Shown here: in pieces, positions 27,410 through 35,892 of the stretch
Layout: every line of letters begins with the position of its first letter
Numbering within the stretch: position 1 is the first letter of the stretch
Source: an uncultured Devosia sp.
GTDB taxonomy: Bacteria; Pseudomonadota; Alphaproteobacteria; Rhizobiales; Devosiaceae
DNA length: 64,000 nucleotides
NCBI RefSeq assembly: GCF_913055165.1
Contig: NZ_CAJXJS010000017.1
Location: 1 to 64,000 of the forward strand
Direction of reading: 5' to 3'
The notes under the pieces: generated by a model
Seen by the model: the letters and a program-made list of their open reading frames with translations, nothing else
Told to the model about the DNA's origin: nothing
Database searches by the model: none
Position numbers and translations under genes: made by a program

Positions 27410-28345
27410 ATGCTCTCCATTCTTGGCGTGATAGCGCCCATTTTTGCCTTGATCGCGCTGGGCTATCTGGCCGTGCGCCGTGGCCTCTATCCTGCCGACG
27501 GGGTCAAGGCCCTGATCGCTTTCGTGAACAACTTCGCCACCCCCTGCCTGCTGTTCTATTCCATCGGCACCAGCGATTTCCGTGCGGCCTTCAATATCGG
27601 CATTATCGGTCCGTTCTATTTCGGCGCCTTTGTCTGCTTTGCCCTCGGCATCCTTTTGGCGCGGCGTGTATTCCGCAACCGACCGGGCGAAGCGGTCTCG
27701 GTCGGGTTCTCATCCACCTTCAGCAATACCGTGCTGGTGGGCCTGCCAATCATGAGCCGCGCCTATGGCGAAGAGGCTCTGCCGGTCACCCTCTCCATTA
27801 TTGGTCTGCATGGTGCCATCCTGCTCACCCTGGGCATGGTGACCATGGAACTGACGCGGCGCGACGCCCAGCCCCTCTGGCCAACCCTGGTCCTGGCCAT
27901 GCGTCGGGTGGTATCCAATCCGCTTATCTGGGGCATATTGGGCGGTATCGCCCTGTCCCTCTCGGGCCAGGAGCTGGCCGAGCCCGTTGCCGCCTTCTTC
28001 CGCATGCTCGGACAGGCCGTGGTCCCGGCAGCGCTGTTCGGCATCGGCGGCGCGCTCAACGAATTCAAGCTGTCCGACAATTGGAAGCAGGCGCTGGTGG
28101 CCTCTCTGATCAAGCTGATCATCCATCCCGCCATCGCCTATGTGCTGATGATCTGGGTTTTCCATGTGCCCATGGACATCGCCCGCTATGGTATCCTGCT
28201 GTCGGCCATGCCGTCGGGCATCAACATCTATGTCTTTGCCACCTTCTATGATCGGGGCGTCAGCGTGGCCGCCAATACGATCCTCATCGCCACCGTCTTG
28301 TCGGCGCTGACGATCTCGGGTTGGCTGTTCATTCTGAGTTTGTGA
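27410..28345 (+). CDS. AEC-family (auxin efflux carrier-like) transporter
   Basis: 311 residues with about ten hydrophobic segments spread along the chain. Features of the family: N-terminal VIAPIFALIALGYLAVRRG, FVNNFATPCLLFYSIG, SVGFSSTFSNTVLVGLPI and the C-terminal LSAMPSGINIYVFATFYDRG. Members export or import organic acids; the substrate is not predictable. Divergent from glpD and converging with the transglutaminase-like gene with a one-base gap between stops. Confidence 0.85.
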   Translation: MLSILGVIAPIFALIALGYLAVRRGLYPADGVKALIAFVNNFATPCLLFYSIGTSDFRAAFNIGIIGPFYFGAFVCFALGILLARRVFRNRPGEAVSVGFSSTFSNTVLVGLPIMSRAYGEEALPVTLSIIGLHGAILLTLGMVTMELTRRDAQPLWPTLVLAMRRVVSNPLIWGILGGIALSLSGQELAEPVAAFFRMLGQAVVPAALFGIGGALNEFKLSDNWKQALVASLIKLIIHPAIAYVLMIWVFHVPMDIARYGILLSAMPSGINIYVFATFYDRGVSVAANTILIATVLSALTISGWLFILSL

Positions 28346-28346
28346 C

Positions 28347-29153
28347 CTACGCGGCGGTCACACGGGCCTTTTGCGTCACTTCGCCGACCGGCACGGTGCG
28401 CAACGGCAAGGCGCTCTCTGCGTCCAGCCCCACCGCCAGCCGCACATAGCGTTCGGTAGGGCAGAGCTGGTATCTCGGATCAAAGCCAATCCAGCCCAGC
28501 CCATCATCATAGGCTTCGGCCCAGGCGTGCAGGCCCCCTTCAATCTCGTCGTCGGGCGCCAGGTAGCCGCAGACAAACCGCGCGGGAATGTCGAGCGCCC
28601 TCGCTGCGCCGATATAGAGATGCACGAAATCCGCTGCGGGTGGCAGCTCCGGGGCGGCCTCTGCCTTCTGACTCTGAACCTGTTCGCCCGTCGCCTGCAT
28701 CTGCGCTTCCGGGGCCGGCTCTGCCGGCAGGCCGAGTGTCTCGCCGACACGCGCCATTAGCCCATGCAGCACGTCCAACCGGCTCTCCTTGGTCGTGCGA
28801 TACTTGCCATAGAGCGTTACCGGTGCTTTGGTCAGCGGCGTAACCCGCCTGTAAAGGGCCGCTACGGGCTCGCCGGCCGGCTTGCCGAGAACGCCATTGG
28901 TGTCCTGGGTGGTGACCACGCCGCGTACGCCGATCGCCAGGTCGCCCTCCGGACGGGACTGGTTCACCAGATGCGCGGCATTGCCGAAACCGTCACGGAA
29001 CCGGCCCGCATTGCCGATGCCGGCCACTTCCACGCTCCAGCTGTCGACTGACTGGGTCGGCCCGCTGCCCGGTGTCAGCAGCAGATGCATCACAAGTTGG
29101 GCCGTTCCCGGCGGGAGCGAACAGGTCAGGCTGTGGTCGATCTCGATGCGCAT
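28347..29153 (-). CDS. Transglutaminase-like protein without the catalytic cysteine
   Basis: 268 residues. An N-terminal beta domain (MRIEIDHSLTCSL to SGPTQSVDSWSVEV) precedes a transglutaminase-like core with FVHLYIGAARALDIPARFV, HAWAEAY and GFDPR. The His and Asp of the usual triad are there, but the position where Cys is expected (normally within GVCxDFAH) reads PPAADFVH, so Cys is replaced by Ala. A Gln-rich insert (MQATGEQVQSQ) precedes it. This may be a trait of a rhizobial subfamily. It is the last gene of an operon with alpha-E and ATP-grasp genes. Confidence 0.82.
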   Translation of the reverse strand: MRIEIDHSLTCSLPPGTAQLVMHLLLTPGSGPTQSVDSWSVEVAGIGNAGRFRDGFGNAAHLVNQSRPEGDLAIGVRGVVTTQDTNGVLGKPAGEPVAALYRRVTPLTKAPVTLYGKYRTTKESRLDVLHGLMARVGETLGLPAEPAPEAQMQATGEQVQSQKAEAAPELPPAADFVHLYIGAARALDIPARFVCGYLAPDDEIEGGLHAWAEAYDDGLGWIGFDPRYQLCPTERYVRLAVGLDAESALPLRTVPVGEVTQKARVTAA

Positions 29154-29156
29154 GGT

Positions 29157-30101
29157 TCAGTAGAAATTGTAGGATTCTGACAGGGCATCGGTCACCCGGT
29201 TATTGCGAGCAATGAACTCGTTGAGGAATTCGTGCAGCCCGTCGGTGAAGATCGCTTCCATGCTGGCGCCCTCTACCAGGGCCAGCAGGCTGTCCGCTGC
29301 TTCCTGGCACTTTTCCTTGCGGCCATAAAGCTTGGCCAGGCTGTCGAGGTTCTGCTGCACGAAATTGGCACAGTAAACCAGGCTGCGCGGCATTTCCGGC
29401 CGCAGGATCAGGAAATCGGCAATGTTATGGGCCTTGTAGCGGTCATGATAGACATGCCGATAGGCGCGGTGCGCCGAGGCGGCCCTGAGGATCAGTGTCC
29501 ATTGCTGAATGTCGAGATCGCCACCCACCTGCGTGGCACGGGGCAATAGCACATAGTATTTCATGTCGAGGATACGGGCGGTGTTGTCGGCTCGCTCCAC
29601 GAAATTGCCCGTCTGCAGGAAGGAAAATCCGTCATCCCGCAGAATGGTGCCCAGCAGCGCGCCCCTGAACTCATGGCTGCGCTGTTTGACCCACTGCAAC
29701 AGGCCCAGCAGCTTGGCCCCGCGCACATCGCGCGGCTTGATCTGCGAGAATTCCAGCCACGCCCCGTTCATGCTTTCCCACATATCGGTGGTAATCGCCG
29801 TGCGCACCGAACGCGCATTGGTGCGCGCTGCCATCAGGCACGAATAGACCGAATTGGGATTGTCCGGGTCGAACATCATGTAGTGGGCGACCGTGTCGAC
29901 ATCGGCGACGTCATGCTTGGCATCGAAGCCTTCATCGACTTCCGCTGCTTGCATCATCGAGACCAAATGTTCGCTGGCCCCGCCCTCGCGGCGGCTGGTC
30001 AAGGACATGCGGTAGCCCACCTCGAGAAGCCGCGCCATGTTTTCGGCGCGCTCCACATAGCGGGAGAGCCAGAACAGGTTCGCGGCAGTGCGTCCGAGCA
30101 T
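29157..30101 (-). CDS. Alpha-E domain protein
   Basis: 314 residues. The alpha-E signature LGRTAANLFWLSRYVERAEN opens the protein; later hallmarks are [37 protein letters not shown] and SAHRAYRHVYHDRYK. The family is all-helical and occurs with circularly permuted ATP-grasp and transglutaminase-like proteins in a presumed peptide- or amide-forming system. The ATG at 30101 is three bases beyond the stop of the upstream ATP-grasp gene and has GGAAG before it. Confidence 0.9.
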   Translation of the reverse strand: MLGRTAANLFWLSRYVERAENMARLLEVGYRMSLTSRREGGASEHLVSMMQAAEVDEGFDAKHDVADVDTVAHYMMFDPDNPNSVYSCLMAARTNARSVRTAITTDMWESMNGAWLEFSQIKPRDVRGAKLLGLLQWVKQRSHEFRGALLGTILRDDGFSFLQTGNFVERADNTARILDMKYYVLLPRATQVGGDLDIQQWTLILRAASAHRAYRHVYHDRYKAHNIADFLILRPEMPRSLVYCANFVQQNLDSLAKLYGRKEKCQEAADSLLALVEGASMEAIFTDGLHEFLNEFIARNNRVTDALSESYNFY

Positions 30102-30103
30102 CC

Positions 30104-31525
30104 TCAATCTTCCAGCACCCACGTATCTTTCGTCCCGCCGCCTTGGGACGAATTCACCACCAGAGATCCTTTCTTGAGCGCCACGCGGGTCAACCCGCCA
30201 GGCGTGATCCGCACTTCGTCTCCCACCAGCACATAGGGCCGAAGGTCGACATGGCGCGGGGCGACATCGCCGGAAATATGGGTCGGACAGGTGGAAAGGT
30301 TCAACGTCGGCTGCACGATGTAATTGTCGGGCCTGGCCTCGATTTTTTTCCGGAATTCGGCGTGCATCGCCTTGGTTGCGGTCGGGCCCACCATCATGCC
30401 ATAGCCGCCCGAGCCGTGAACTTCCTTGACCACTAGGTCATGGATGTTTTCCAGAACCCAGGCGCGCTGGTCGTCGTCGGTGCAGTTATAGGTTGGCACG
30501 TTCTGCAGGAGTGCCTTTTCACCAAGGTAGAATTCGATGATGTCGGGCACATAGGTGTAGACGGCCTTGTCGTCGGCAATGCCAGTGCCTGGCGCATTGA
30601 CGAGCGTGACATTGCCGGCGCGATAGGCGTCAAACAGCCCGGGCACACCTAGCATGGAATCGGGACGGAACGTCAGCGGGTCCAGGTAGTCATCGTCGAT
30701 GCGCCGGTAGATCACGTCCACCTGTTCGGGGCCGGTGGTGGTCCGCATATAGACCTTGCCACCATCGACAAACAGGTCCGGCCCTTCGCAGAGCTGCGCG
30801 CCCATCTGGTCGGCGAGGAACGAGTGCTCGAAATAGGCCGAATTGTAGATGCCCGGCGTCAGCACGGCGATATTGGGGGTGCCGCGCACGCTATCGGGAG
30901 CTACGCTTTCCAGGGTGCGCCGCAGATTTTCCGGATAGGTTTCCACCGGCGCGACCTTGGAACGGTGGAACAGGTCCGGCGCGAGAAGCATCATGGCTTC
31001 CCGGTCTTCCAGCATATAGCTGACGCCGGATGGGGTGCGCAGATTGTCCTCGAGCACATAGAACTCGTCCGGTCCGACGCGGACAATGTCGACCCCGATG
31101 ATGTGCGCATAGACACCCTTGGCCGGTTCCAGCCCCATCATCTGCGGGCAGAAGGCTTCGTTGTTGAGGATGAGCTTTTCCGGCACCCGACCGGCCTTGA
31201 GGATCTCCTGGCGGTGGTAGATGTCATAAAGAAAGGCGTTGAGCGCCTTGACCCGCTGCTCGATGCCTTTGCTCAGCCGACGCCACTCATTTGCGGCGAT
31301 GATGCGGGGAATGACGTCGAAGGGAATGACCTTTTCCGTGCCTTCGTCCGAACCATAGACGGCGAAGGTGATGCCCAGCCTGCGGAAGATCGCCTCCGCA
31401 TCAGTCTGCATCAGGGCCAGGGCCTTGTCCGGCTGTTCCGCCAGCCACTCCGACAGGGCGCGGTAGGGCTCGCGGACCGACCCGTCCGGATTGTACATTT
31501 CGTCAAATGGCGTTTTCTCGCCCAT
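30104..31525 (-). CDS. Circularly permuted ATP-grasp protein
   Basis: 473 residues from ATG 31525 (GGAGCAG upstream); the frame is open to 31633. Marks of the circularly permuted type 2 ATP-grasp family: FDEMYNPDGSVREPYRALSEWL at the N-terminus, LNAFLYDIYHRQEIL, VLEDNLRTPSGVSYMLEDR, NAPGTGIADDKAVYTYVPDI and VVKEVHGSGGYGMMVG. ATP-grasp enzymes join a carboxylate to an amine or thiol via an acylphosphate; the substrate of this group is not known. First gene of the three-gene operon. Confidence 0.92.
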   Translation of the reverse strand: MGEKTPFDEMYNPDGSVREPYRALSEWLAEQPDKALALMQTDAEAIFRRLGITFAVYGSDEGTEKVIPFDVIPRIIAANEWRRLSKGIEQRVKALNAFLYDIYHRQEILKAGRVPEKLILNNEAFCPQMMGLEPAKGVYAHIIGVDIVRVGPDEFYVLEDNLRTPSGVSYMLEDREAMMLLAPDLFHRSKVAPVETYPENLRRTLESVAPDSVRGTPNIAVLTPGIYNSAYFEHSFLADQMGAQLCEGPDLFVDGGKVYMRTTTGPEQVDVIYRRIDDDYLDPLTFRPDSMLGVPGLFDAYRAGNVTLVNAPGTGIADDKAVYTYVPDIIEFYLGEKALLQNVPTYNCTDDDQRAWVLENIHDLVVKEVHGSGGYGMMVGPTATKAMHAEFRKKIEARPDNYIVQPTLNLSTCPTHISGDVAPRHVDLRPYVLVGDEVRITPGGLTRVALKKGSLVVNSSQGGGTKDTWVLED

Positions 31526-31690
31526 TCTGCTCCGCTTCTGAAGTGCGGCTTTCCCGTTCGCCCCTGTATTGCTACACGTTTGAAATCTGCCGTCCAGACA
31601 CTCAAGCGCCTGACATGCCGCTTTTTCGTGCAACCCCGGCTTGCGAAGCGGGTGCAGAAAATGCTCTCATTCGCGCGGCCGCATGAACCT

Positions 31691-33523
31691 TCAATGCGCC
31701 TTTCCCGCCCAGACCAGCCGCCGGTACAGTGTCGAGCGATCGATCCCCAGCGCACGGGCCGCAGCGGAGAGATTGCCTCGGTGCAGGTCGACTGCCCGCC
31801 GCATGGCGGTTTCGGTCAAGGCGCCCAGGTTGCCCTCGGAGGCGGCAACCGCCGCAACGCGGGTCGGCGCATGAATATGGTTGGGCAGATCGGAGAGTGT
31901 CACTCTGCGTCCCGCCCCGGCCAGTGCTGCTGTTGTTTTGAGGCAATTGACCAGCTCGCGGAAATTGCCGGGCCAGTCATGGCTTTCGAGCCGATCTAGA
32001 ACGGCTTCGGGCAGTGGGCCATTGTCGGTATTGGTGCCGGTCCACAGCGCCTCTATGAGCGCCCGCCGGTTCGCCAGTTCGGAGACTGAAGGCAGTCGGA
32101 CAGTGAACTGGGCAATGCGGAAATAGAGATCAGACCGAAACTGACCGGCCTCCACCATGGCGCGCAGATCGCGATTGGTGGCGCAAATGGCCACGAAGTC
32201 GGCTTTCCGAGCCTGTCCGCCACCTAGGGGCGACACTTCCTTGTCTTGCAGCACCCGCAGCAATCGCGATTGCAGAGTCAACGGCATGTCTCCGATTTCG
32301 TCGAGAAACAATATCCCGCCCTCGGCCTGATGCACCAATCCCTTGGCGCCGTCCTTGCGGGCCCCGGTGAATGCGCCGGGCTCATAGCCGAACAATTCAG
32401 ATTCAATCAGGCTCTCGGGCAGCGCCGCGCAATTGACGGCCACGAACGGTTTGCCGCCTCGGCTGGACAGCCTGGCCAGATGACGCGCAAACACTTCCTT
32501 TCCGGTCCCGGTTTCTCCGGTGATCAGCACGGGGATCTCCGCATCGATCAGCCGCAGTGCCTTGGTGAGGGCGACCTCCGCCTCCGACGTCAAATAGGGC
32601 GCGGCGTCCCGTACCACCGTTCTTGCCGAGTAAAGTCTGCGATCGGCCTTTTCATGGGGTCTGAGGATGCGCGCTGCAAAGCTGTCGCCCGACACGCTGC
32701 GCAGGTTTTCGCTCAAGGCATCGAACAGGTCTTCGCGTTGCGTCTTGCGGAATGAAAGACGCTCAAGCCGCAACAGGTTCAGAGCGCGGCGATTGCCCGC
32801 CACAAGCCGTTCGCCATCGAAGACAAGCACGCCTTCCCGCGGCGTCCCCAGCATATCGGTGGCCTTGTGAAAGCGGACTATCGTCTTGTCTTCAAAGCCC
32901 TTGGCAAAGAAACGGTGTTCAATCTGCTCCACCGCCAGGCGCACCAGTCCCAAGGCATGGGTGTGCTCGGTCGAGGCATGGCCGGACATATCGAGCACGC
33001 CCGCCAACTTGCCGAACGGGTCGAAGATCGGCGAGGCCGCGCAATGCAGGATGCCATGCGGCTCGAAGAAGTGCTCCGCACCATGGACGGCTATGGCACG
33101 CCGTTCCGCCAGCGCTGTGCCGATGGCATTGGTACCCGTGGATTGTTCGGCCCAGGCAACGCCAGGCTGCAAAGCGACGCGCGCTGCTTCCCCGGCAAAT
33201 TCGGCATTGCCGACCACATCGAGCAATGTTCCGTTCGCATCGGTCAGAATGACCACGCTTGAGGTATTTTTGGCCTCGGCACGCAATGTCGACAGTTCCG
33301 GGCGGCTTATGAGACGCAGCGCCTCGTTCTGCTGCTGCAACTGCCGCAACTCGTTGGCTGTCATGGGTTCGGCGCTGAACCTGTCACCGGCATCCAGCCC
33401 CTGTTCGGCGCAGCGCTGCCACGATCGCAGGATCGGCGCTGGCACTAGGCCTTCAGGCAGCGACTGGCCGGAGAAGAATTTTTCTCGCGCACGCGCAAGG
33501 GACAGGCTGAGCGACATGTTCAT
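31691..33523 (-). CDS. Sigma-54-dependent activator, AcoR-like
   Basis: 610 residues. A GAF-type sensor region fills about residues 70-250 (GVAWAEQSTGTNAIGTAL, GHASTEHTHALGLVRLAVEQIE, as in AcoR/AcoX-type activators), a PAS-like part follows, then an AAA+ domain with GETGTGKEVF (Walker A), GAFTGA (sigma-54 contact), GGILFLDEIGD (Walker B) and FRSDLYFRI, and a Fis helix-turn-helix at the end (LSAAARALGIDRSTLYRRL). ATG 33523 is preceded by GGAGG; an internal ATG at 33517 is possible. It is divergent from the aldehyde dehydrogenase gene and very probably activates it. Confidence 0.93.
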   Translation of the reverse strand: MNMSLSLSLARAREKFFSGQSLPEGLVPAPILRSWQRCAEQGLDAGDRFSAEPMTANELRQLQQQNEALRLISRPELSTLRAEAKNTSSVVILTDANGTLLDVVGNAEFAGEAARVALQPGVAWAEQSTGTNAIGTALAERRAIAVHGAEHFFEPHGILHCAASPIFDPFGKLAGVLDMSGHASTEHTHALGLVRLAVEQIEHRFFAKGFEDKTIVRFHKATDMLGTPREGVLVFDGERLVAGNRRALNLLRLERLSFRKTQREDLFDALSENLRSVSGDSFAARILRPHEKADRRLYSARTVVRDAAPYLTSEAEVALTKALRLIDAEIPVLITGETGTGKEVFARHLARLSSRGGKPFVAVNCAALPESLIESELFGYEPGAFTGARKDGAKGLVHQAEGGILFLDEIGDMPLTLQSRLLRVLQDKEVSPLGGGQARKADFVAICATNRDLRAMVEAGQFRSDLYFRIAQFTVRLPSVSELANRRALIEALWTGTNTDNGPLPEAVLDRLESHDWPGNFRELVNCLKTTAALAGAGRRVTLSDLPNHIHAPTRVAAVAASEGNLGALTETAMRRAVDLHRGNLSAAARALGIDRSTLYRRLVWAGKAH

Positions 33524-33552
33524 TCCAATCCTCCACCTCAGATGTGGCAGTT

Positions 33553-33603
33553 TGCAACAGGTGTTGCATCTCCCATCGTCTCTGATTGTTGCAAAGTGTT
33601 GCA
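33553..33603. promoter_or_regulatory. Probable enhancer (upstream activating) sites for the AcoR-like activator
   Basis: A perfect palindrome TGCAACA-GG-TGTTGCA at 33553-33568 is followed by two direct TGTTGCA copies at 33587-33593 and 33597-33603. They lie in the divergent intergenic region, about 75-125 bases upstream of the sigma-54 promoter and just behind the activator start, the place expected for enhancer sites that also allow autoregulation. Confidence 0.72.
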
Positions 33604-33675
33604 CCACGGATCTGGGGCGTAAAGCAAAACCCACTGCACGAAGACTTGCGCTTTGAAATCAATCGTTTGGCTGAC

Positions 33676-33692
33676 TTGGCATGTCCATTGCT
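33676..33692 (+). promoter_or_regulatory. Sigma-54 promoter of the aldehyde dehydrogenase gene
   Basis: TTGGCATGTCCATTGCT matches the -24/-12 sigma-54 consensus TTGGCACG-N4-TTGCW with correct spacing and one mismatch. It overlaps an apparent ATG at 33681, which therefore cannot be the translation start of a message made from this promoter. Confidence 0.82.
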
Positions 33693-33728
33693 CTTGGTGC
33701 TTCCATTCTAGAACCAAGGGAGGAAGCC

Positions 33729-35249
33729 TTGAACAAACCCGAATTTATTGGCCAACGCACCAAGTCACCCTACAAGGCCCGTTACGGCAACTATATCGGC
33801 GGGCAGTGGACCGATGCCGCCGATGGCGAAACCTTCGACAACACTTCGCCGGTCACCGGCCAGGTGATCTGCGAAGTCGCGCGCGGTAAGGCGGCCGATA
33901 TAGAGCGCGCGCTTGACGCCGCCCACAAGGTCGCCCCGGCCTGGGGACGCACATCGCCGGCCGAGCGTGCCCTGATGCTCAATCGAATTGCTGACCGCAT
34001 GGAGGAAAATCTCGACCTCATCGCTCTGGCCGAGACCTGGGACAACGGCAAGCCGATCCGCGAAACCAAGGCCGCGGACATCCCCCTGGCCATCGACCAT
34101 TTCCGCTACTTTGCCGGCGCCATCCGCGCACAGGAAGGCGGCATTTCCGAACTCGATCACGATACGGTCGCCTATCACTTCCATGAGCCCCTGGGTGTGG
34201 TCGGCCAGATCATTCCCTGGAACTTCCCCATCCTCATGGCCGTCTGGAAGCTTGCCCCGGCGCTTGCAGCGGGCAATGCGGTCGTCCTCAAGCCGGCCGA
34301 ACAGACCCCGGCCTCTATCCTCTTGCTCATGGAGCTGATTGAGGACCTTATCCCGCCCGGCGTGGTCAACATCGTCAACGGCTTTGGCCTTGAAGCGGGC
34401 AAGCCGCTGGCCTCGTCTAACCGCATTGCCAAGATCGCCTTTACCGGCGAGACCACAACGGGCCGGCTGATCATGCAATATGCCAGCCAGAACCTCATTC
34501 CCGTAACGCTGGAGCTCGGCGGCAAGTCGCCCAACATCTTCTTCAAGGATGTGTTGGAGGAGGATGATGACTTCTTTGACAAGGCCCTCGAGGGATTTGC
34601 CATGTTTGCCCTCAATCAGGGCGAAGTGTGCACCTGTCCCAGTCGCGCCCTGATCCAGGAAAGCATCTATGACCGTTTCATGGAGCGGGCGATCAAGCGC
34701 GTCGAGGCAATCAAGCAGGGCTCACCCCTGGACGATGCAACCATGATCGGCGCCCAGGCCTCATCCGAGCAATTGGAAAAGATCCTGTCCTATCTCGATA
34801 TCGGCCGCCAGGAAGGCGCCAAGGTCCTTACCGGCGGCGAGCGCAACATGCTCGAAGGCGAATTGGCCGGCGGCTACTACGTCAAGCCCACGGTCTTTGC
34901 CGGCAACAACAAGATGCGCATCTTCCAGGAAGAGATCTTCGGACCGGTTGTCTCCGTGACCACCTTCAAGGATGACGACGAGGCGCTGGCCATCGCCAAT
35001 GACACGCTATACGGCCTCGGCGCCGGCGTCTGGACCCGCAATGCCAACCGCGCCTATCGGTTTGGTCGCGGTATCCAGGCCGGACGGGTCTGGACCAATT
35101 GCTACCATGCCTATCCCGCCCACGCGGCATTCGGCGGCTACAAGCAGTCCGGCATTGGCCGCGAAAACCATCGCATGATGCTCGATCACTATCAGCAGAC
35201 CAAGAACATGCTGGTCAGCTACAGCCCCAAAAAACTCGGCTTCTTCTAG
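33729..35249 (+). CDS. NAD-dependent (acet)aldehyde dehydrogenase
   Basis: 506 residues starting at TTG 33729 (LNKPEFIG), with GGGAGGA five to eleven bases upstream; the upstream ATG at 33681 lies inside the sigma-54 promoter. Catalytic Glu in [10 protein letters not shown] (about 262) and Cys in [11 protein letters not shown] (about 301), NAD-binding [14 protein letters not shown] and FTGETTTGR. The sequence type is that of the ExaC/AldA acetaldehyde dehydrogenases found with AcoR-like regulators, oxidising acetaldehyde or related aldehydes to acids in the cytosol. Followed by a DUF779 gene. Confidence 0.93.
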   Translation: MNKPEFIGQRTKSPYKARYGNYIGGQWTDAADGETFDNTSPVTGQVICEVARGKAADIERALDAAHKVAPAWGRTSPAERALMLNRIADRMEENLDLIALAETWDNGKPIRETKAADIPLAIDHFRYFAGAIRAQEGGISELDHDTVAYHFHEPLGVVGQIIPWNFPILMAVWKLAPALAAGNAVVLKPAEQTPASILLLMELIEDLIPPGVVNIVNGFGLEAGKPLASSNRIAKIAFTGETTTGRLIMQYASQNLIPVTLELGGKSPNIFFKDVLEEDDDFFDKALEGFAMFALNQGEVCTCPSRALIQESIYDRFMERAIKRVEAIKQGSPLDDATMIGAQASSEQLEKILSYLDIGRQEGAKVLTGGERNMLEGELAGGYYVKPTVFAGNNKMRIFQEEIFGPVVSVTTFKDDDEALAIANDTLYGLGAGVWTRNANRAYRFGRGIQAGRVWTNCYHAYPAHAAFGGYKQSGIGRENHRMMLDHYQQTKNMLVSYSPKKLGFF

Positions 35250-35265
35250 GTCGAGGCGCCTACTT

Positions 35266-35356
35266 GCCTCTCCCTTTGCGGAGAGGCCCATCGCACATCC
35301 CCGGGGTGACCTCCTCCCCGGGCTACTCCTCCGTTCCGGTCTGTCTCACCGAGACA
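35266..35356. repeat. Hairpin-rich spacer between aldehyde dehydrogenase and DUF779 genes
   Basis: Three perfect hairpins follow each other: GCCTCTCC/GGAGAGGC (35266-35287), CCCGGGG/CCCCGGG (35300-35322) and TGTCTC/GAGACA (35342-35356). A T tract follows at 35401-35406. They may partly terminate or stabilise the message. Similar CTCCC-cgcaa-GGGAG palindromes recur at 35867-35882 and near 51234-51254. Confidence 0.5.
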
Positions 35357-35420
35357 TCAACCCCGTCTCTCCCCATTGGCGAGGCAGGCCGGAATGGCTC
35401 TTTTTTGCAAGGAACCCGCC

Positions 35421-35804
35421 ATGACCAATCCCGTCCCGCGCGTCATCGCCACTGATGCTGCCCTTGCGCTCATCGCGACCATTGCCGCGCAACATGGTGA
35501 CATCCTCTTCCACCAATCGGGTGGATGCTGCGACGGGTCTTCGCCCATGTGCTATCCCAAGGGCGACTTCATCATCGGCGACCGCGATGTGAAGATGGGA
35601 GAGATCGGTGGCTTCCCCATCTACATGTCCCCCAGCCAGTTCGACTATTGGCAGCATACCCAACTGATCATCGACGCGATTCCAGGCCGGGGCGGCATGT
35701 TCAGTCTCGACAATGGTACGGAACAGCGCTTTCTGACCCGGTCGCGCATCTTCACTGATGAGGAGCATGCAGACCGAGTGCCCGTCACTATCGGCGCAGG
35801 CTAG
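35421..35804 (+). CDS. DUF779 family protein
   Basis: 127 residues. DUF779 proteins are commonly encoded beside aldehyde dehydrogenases; their activity is not known to me. The conserved cysteine patch QSGGCCDGSSPMCYPKG (about 32-48) could bind metal, and FDYWQHTQLIIDA and GMFSLDNGTEQRFLTRSRIF fit the family. ATG 35421 is preceded by AAGGAACC. It lies 171 bases after the aldehyde dehydrogenase gene, probably in the same sigma-54-driven transcript. Confidence 0.88.
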   Translation: MTNPVPRVIATDAALALIATIAAQHGDILFHQSGGCCDGSSPMCYPKGDFIIGDRDVKMGEIGGFPIYMSPSQFDYWQHTQLIIDAIPGRGGMFSLDNGTEQRFLTRSRIFTDEEHADRVPVTIGAG

Positions 35805-35892
35805 GGCGCCGGTGCGAACCCAATTGCCCCTCCTCGCCCTTGGCCGGGCCGCTTGCCGCCGCTAGTCTCCCCGCAAAGGGAGTCGCGCGGTT

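Noticed and set aside
27106-28251. A 381-codon plus-strand frame overlapping the AEC transporter
   Set aside because: The other plus-strand frame (27410-28345) has clear transporter helices and family motifs; this one does not.
33681-33728. ATG 33681 as start of the aldehyde dehydrogenase
   Set aside because: It lies within the sigma-54 -24/-12 element, while TTG 33729 has a strong ribosome site and the expected N-terminus.
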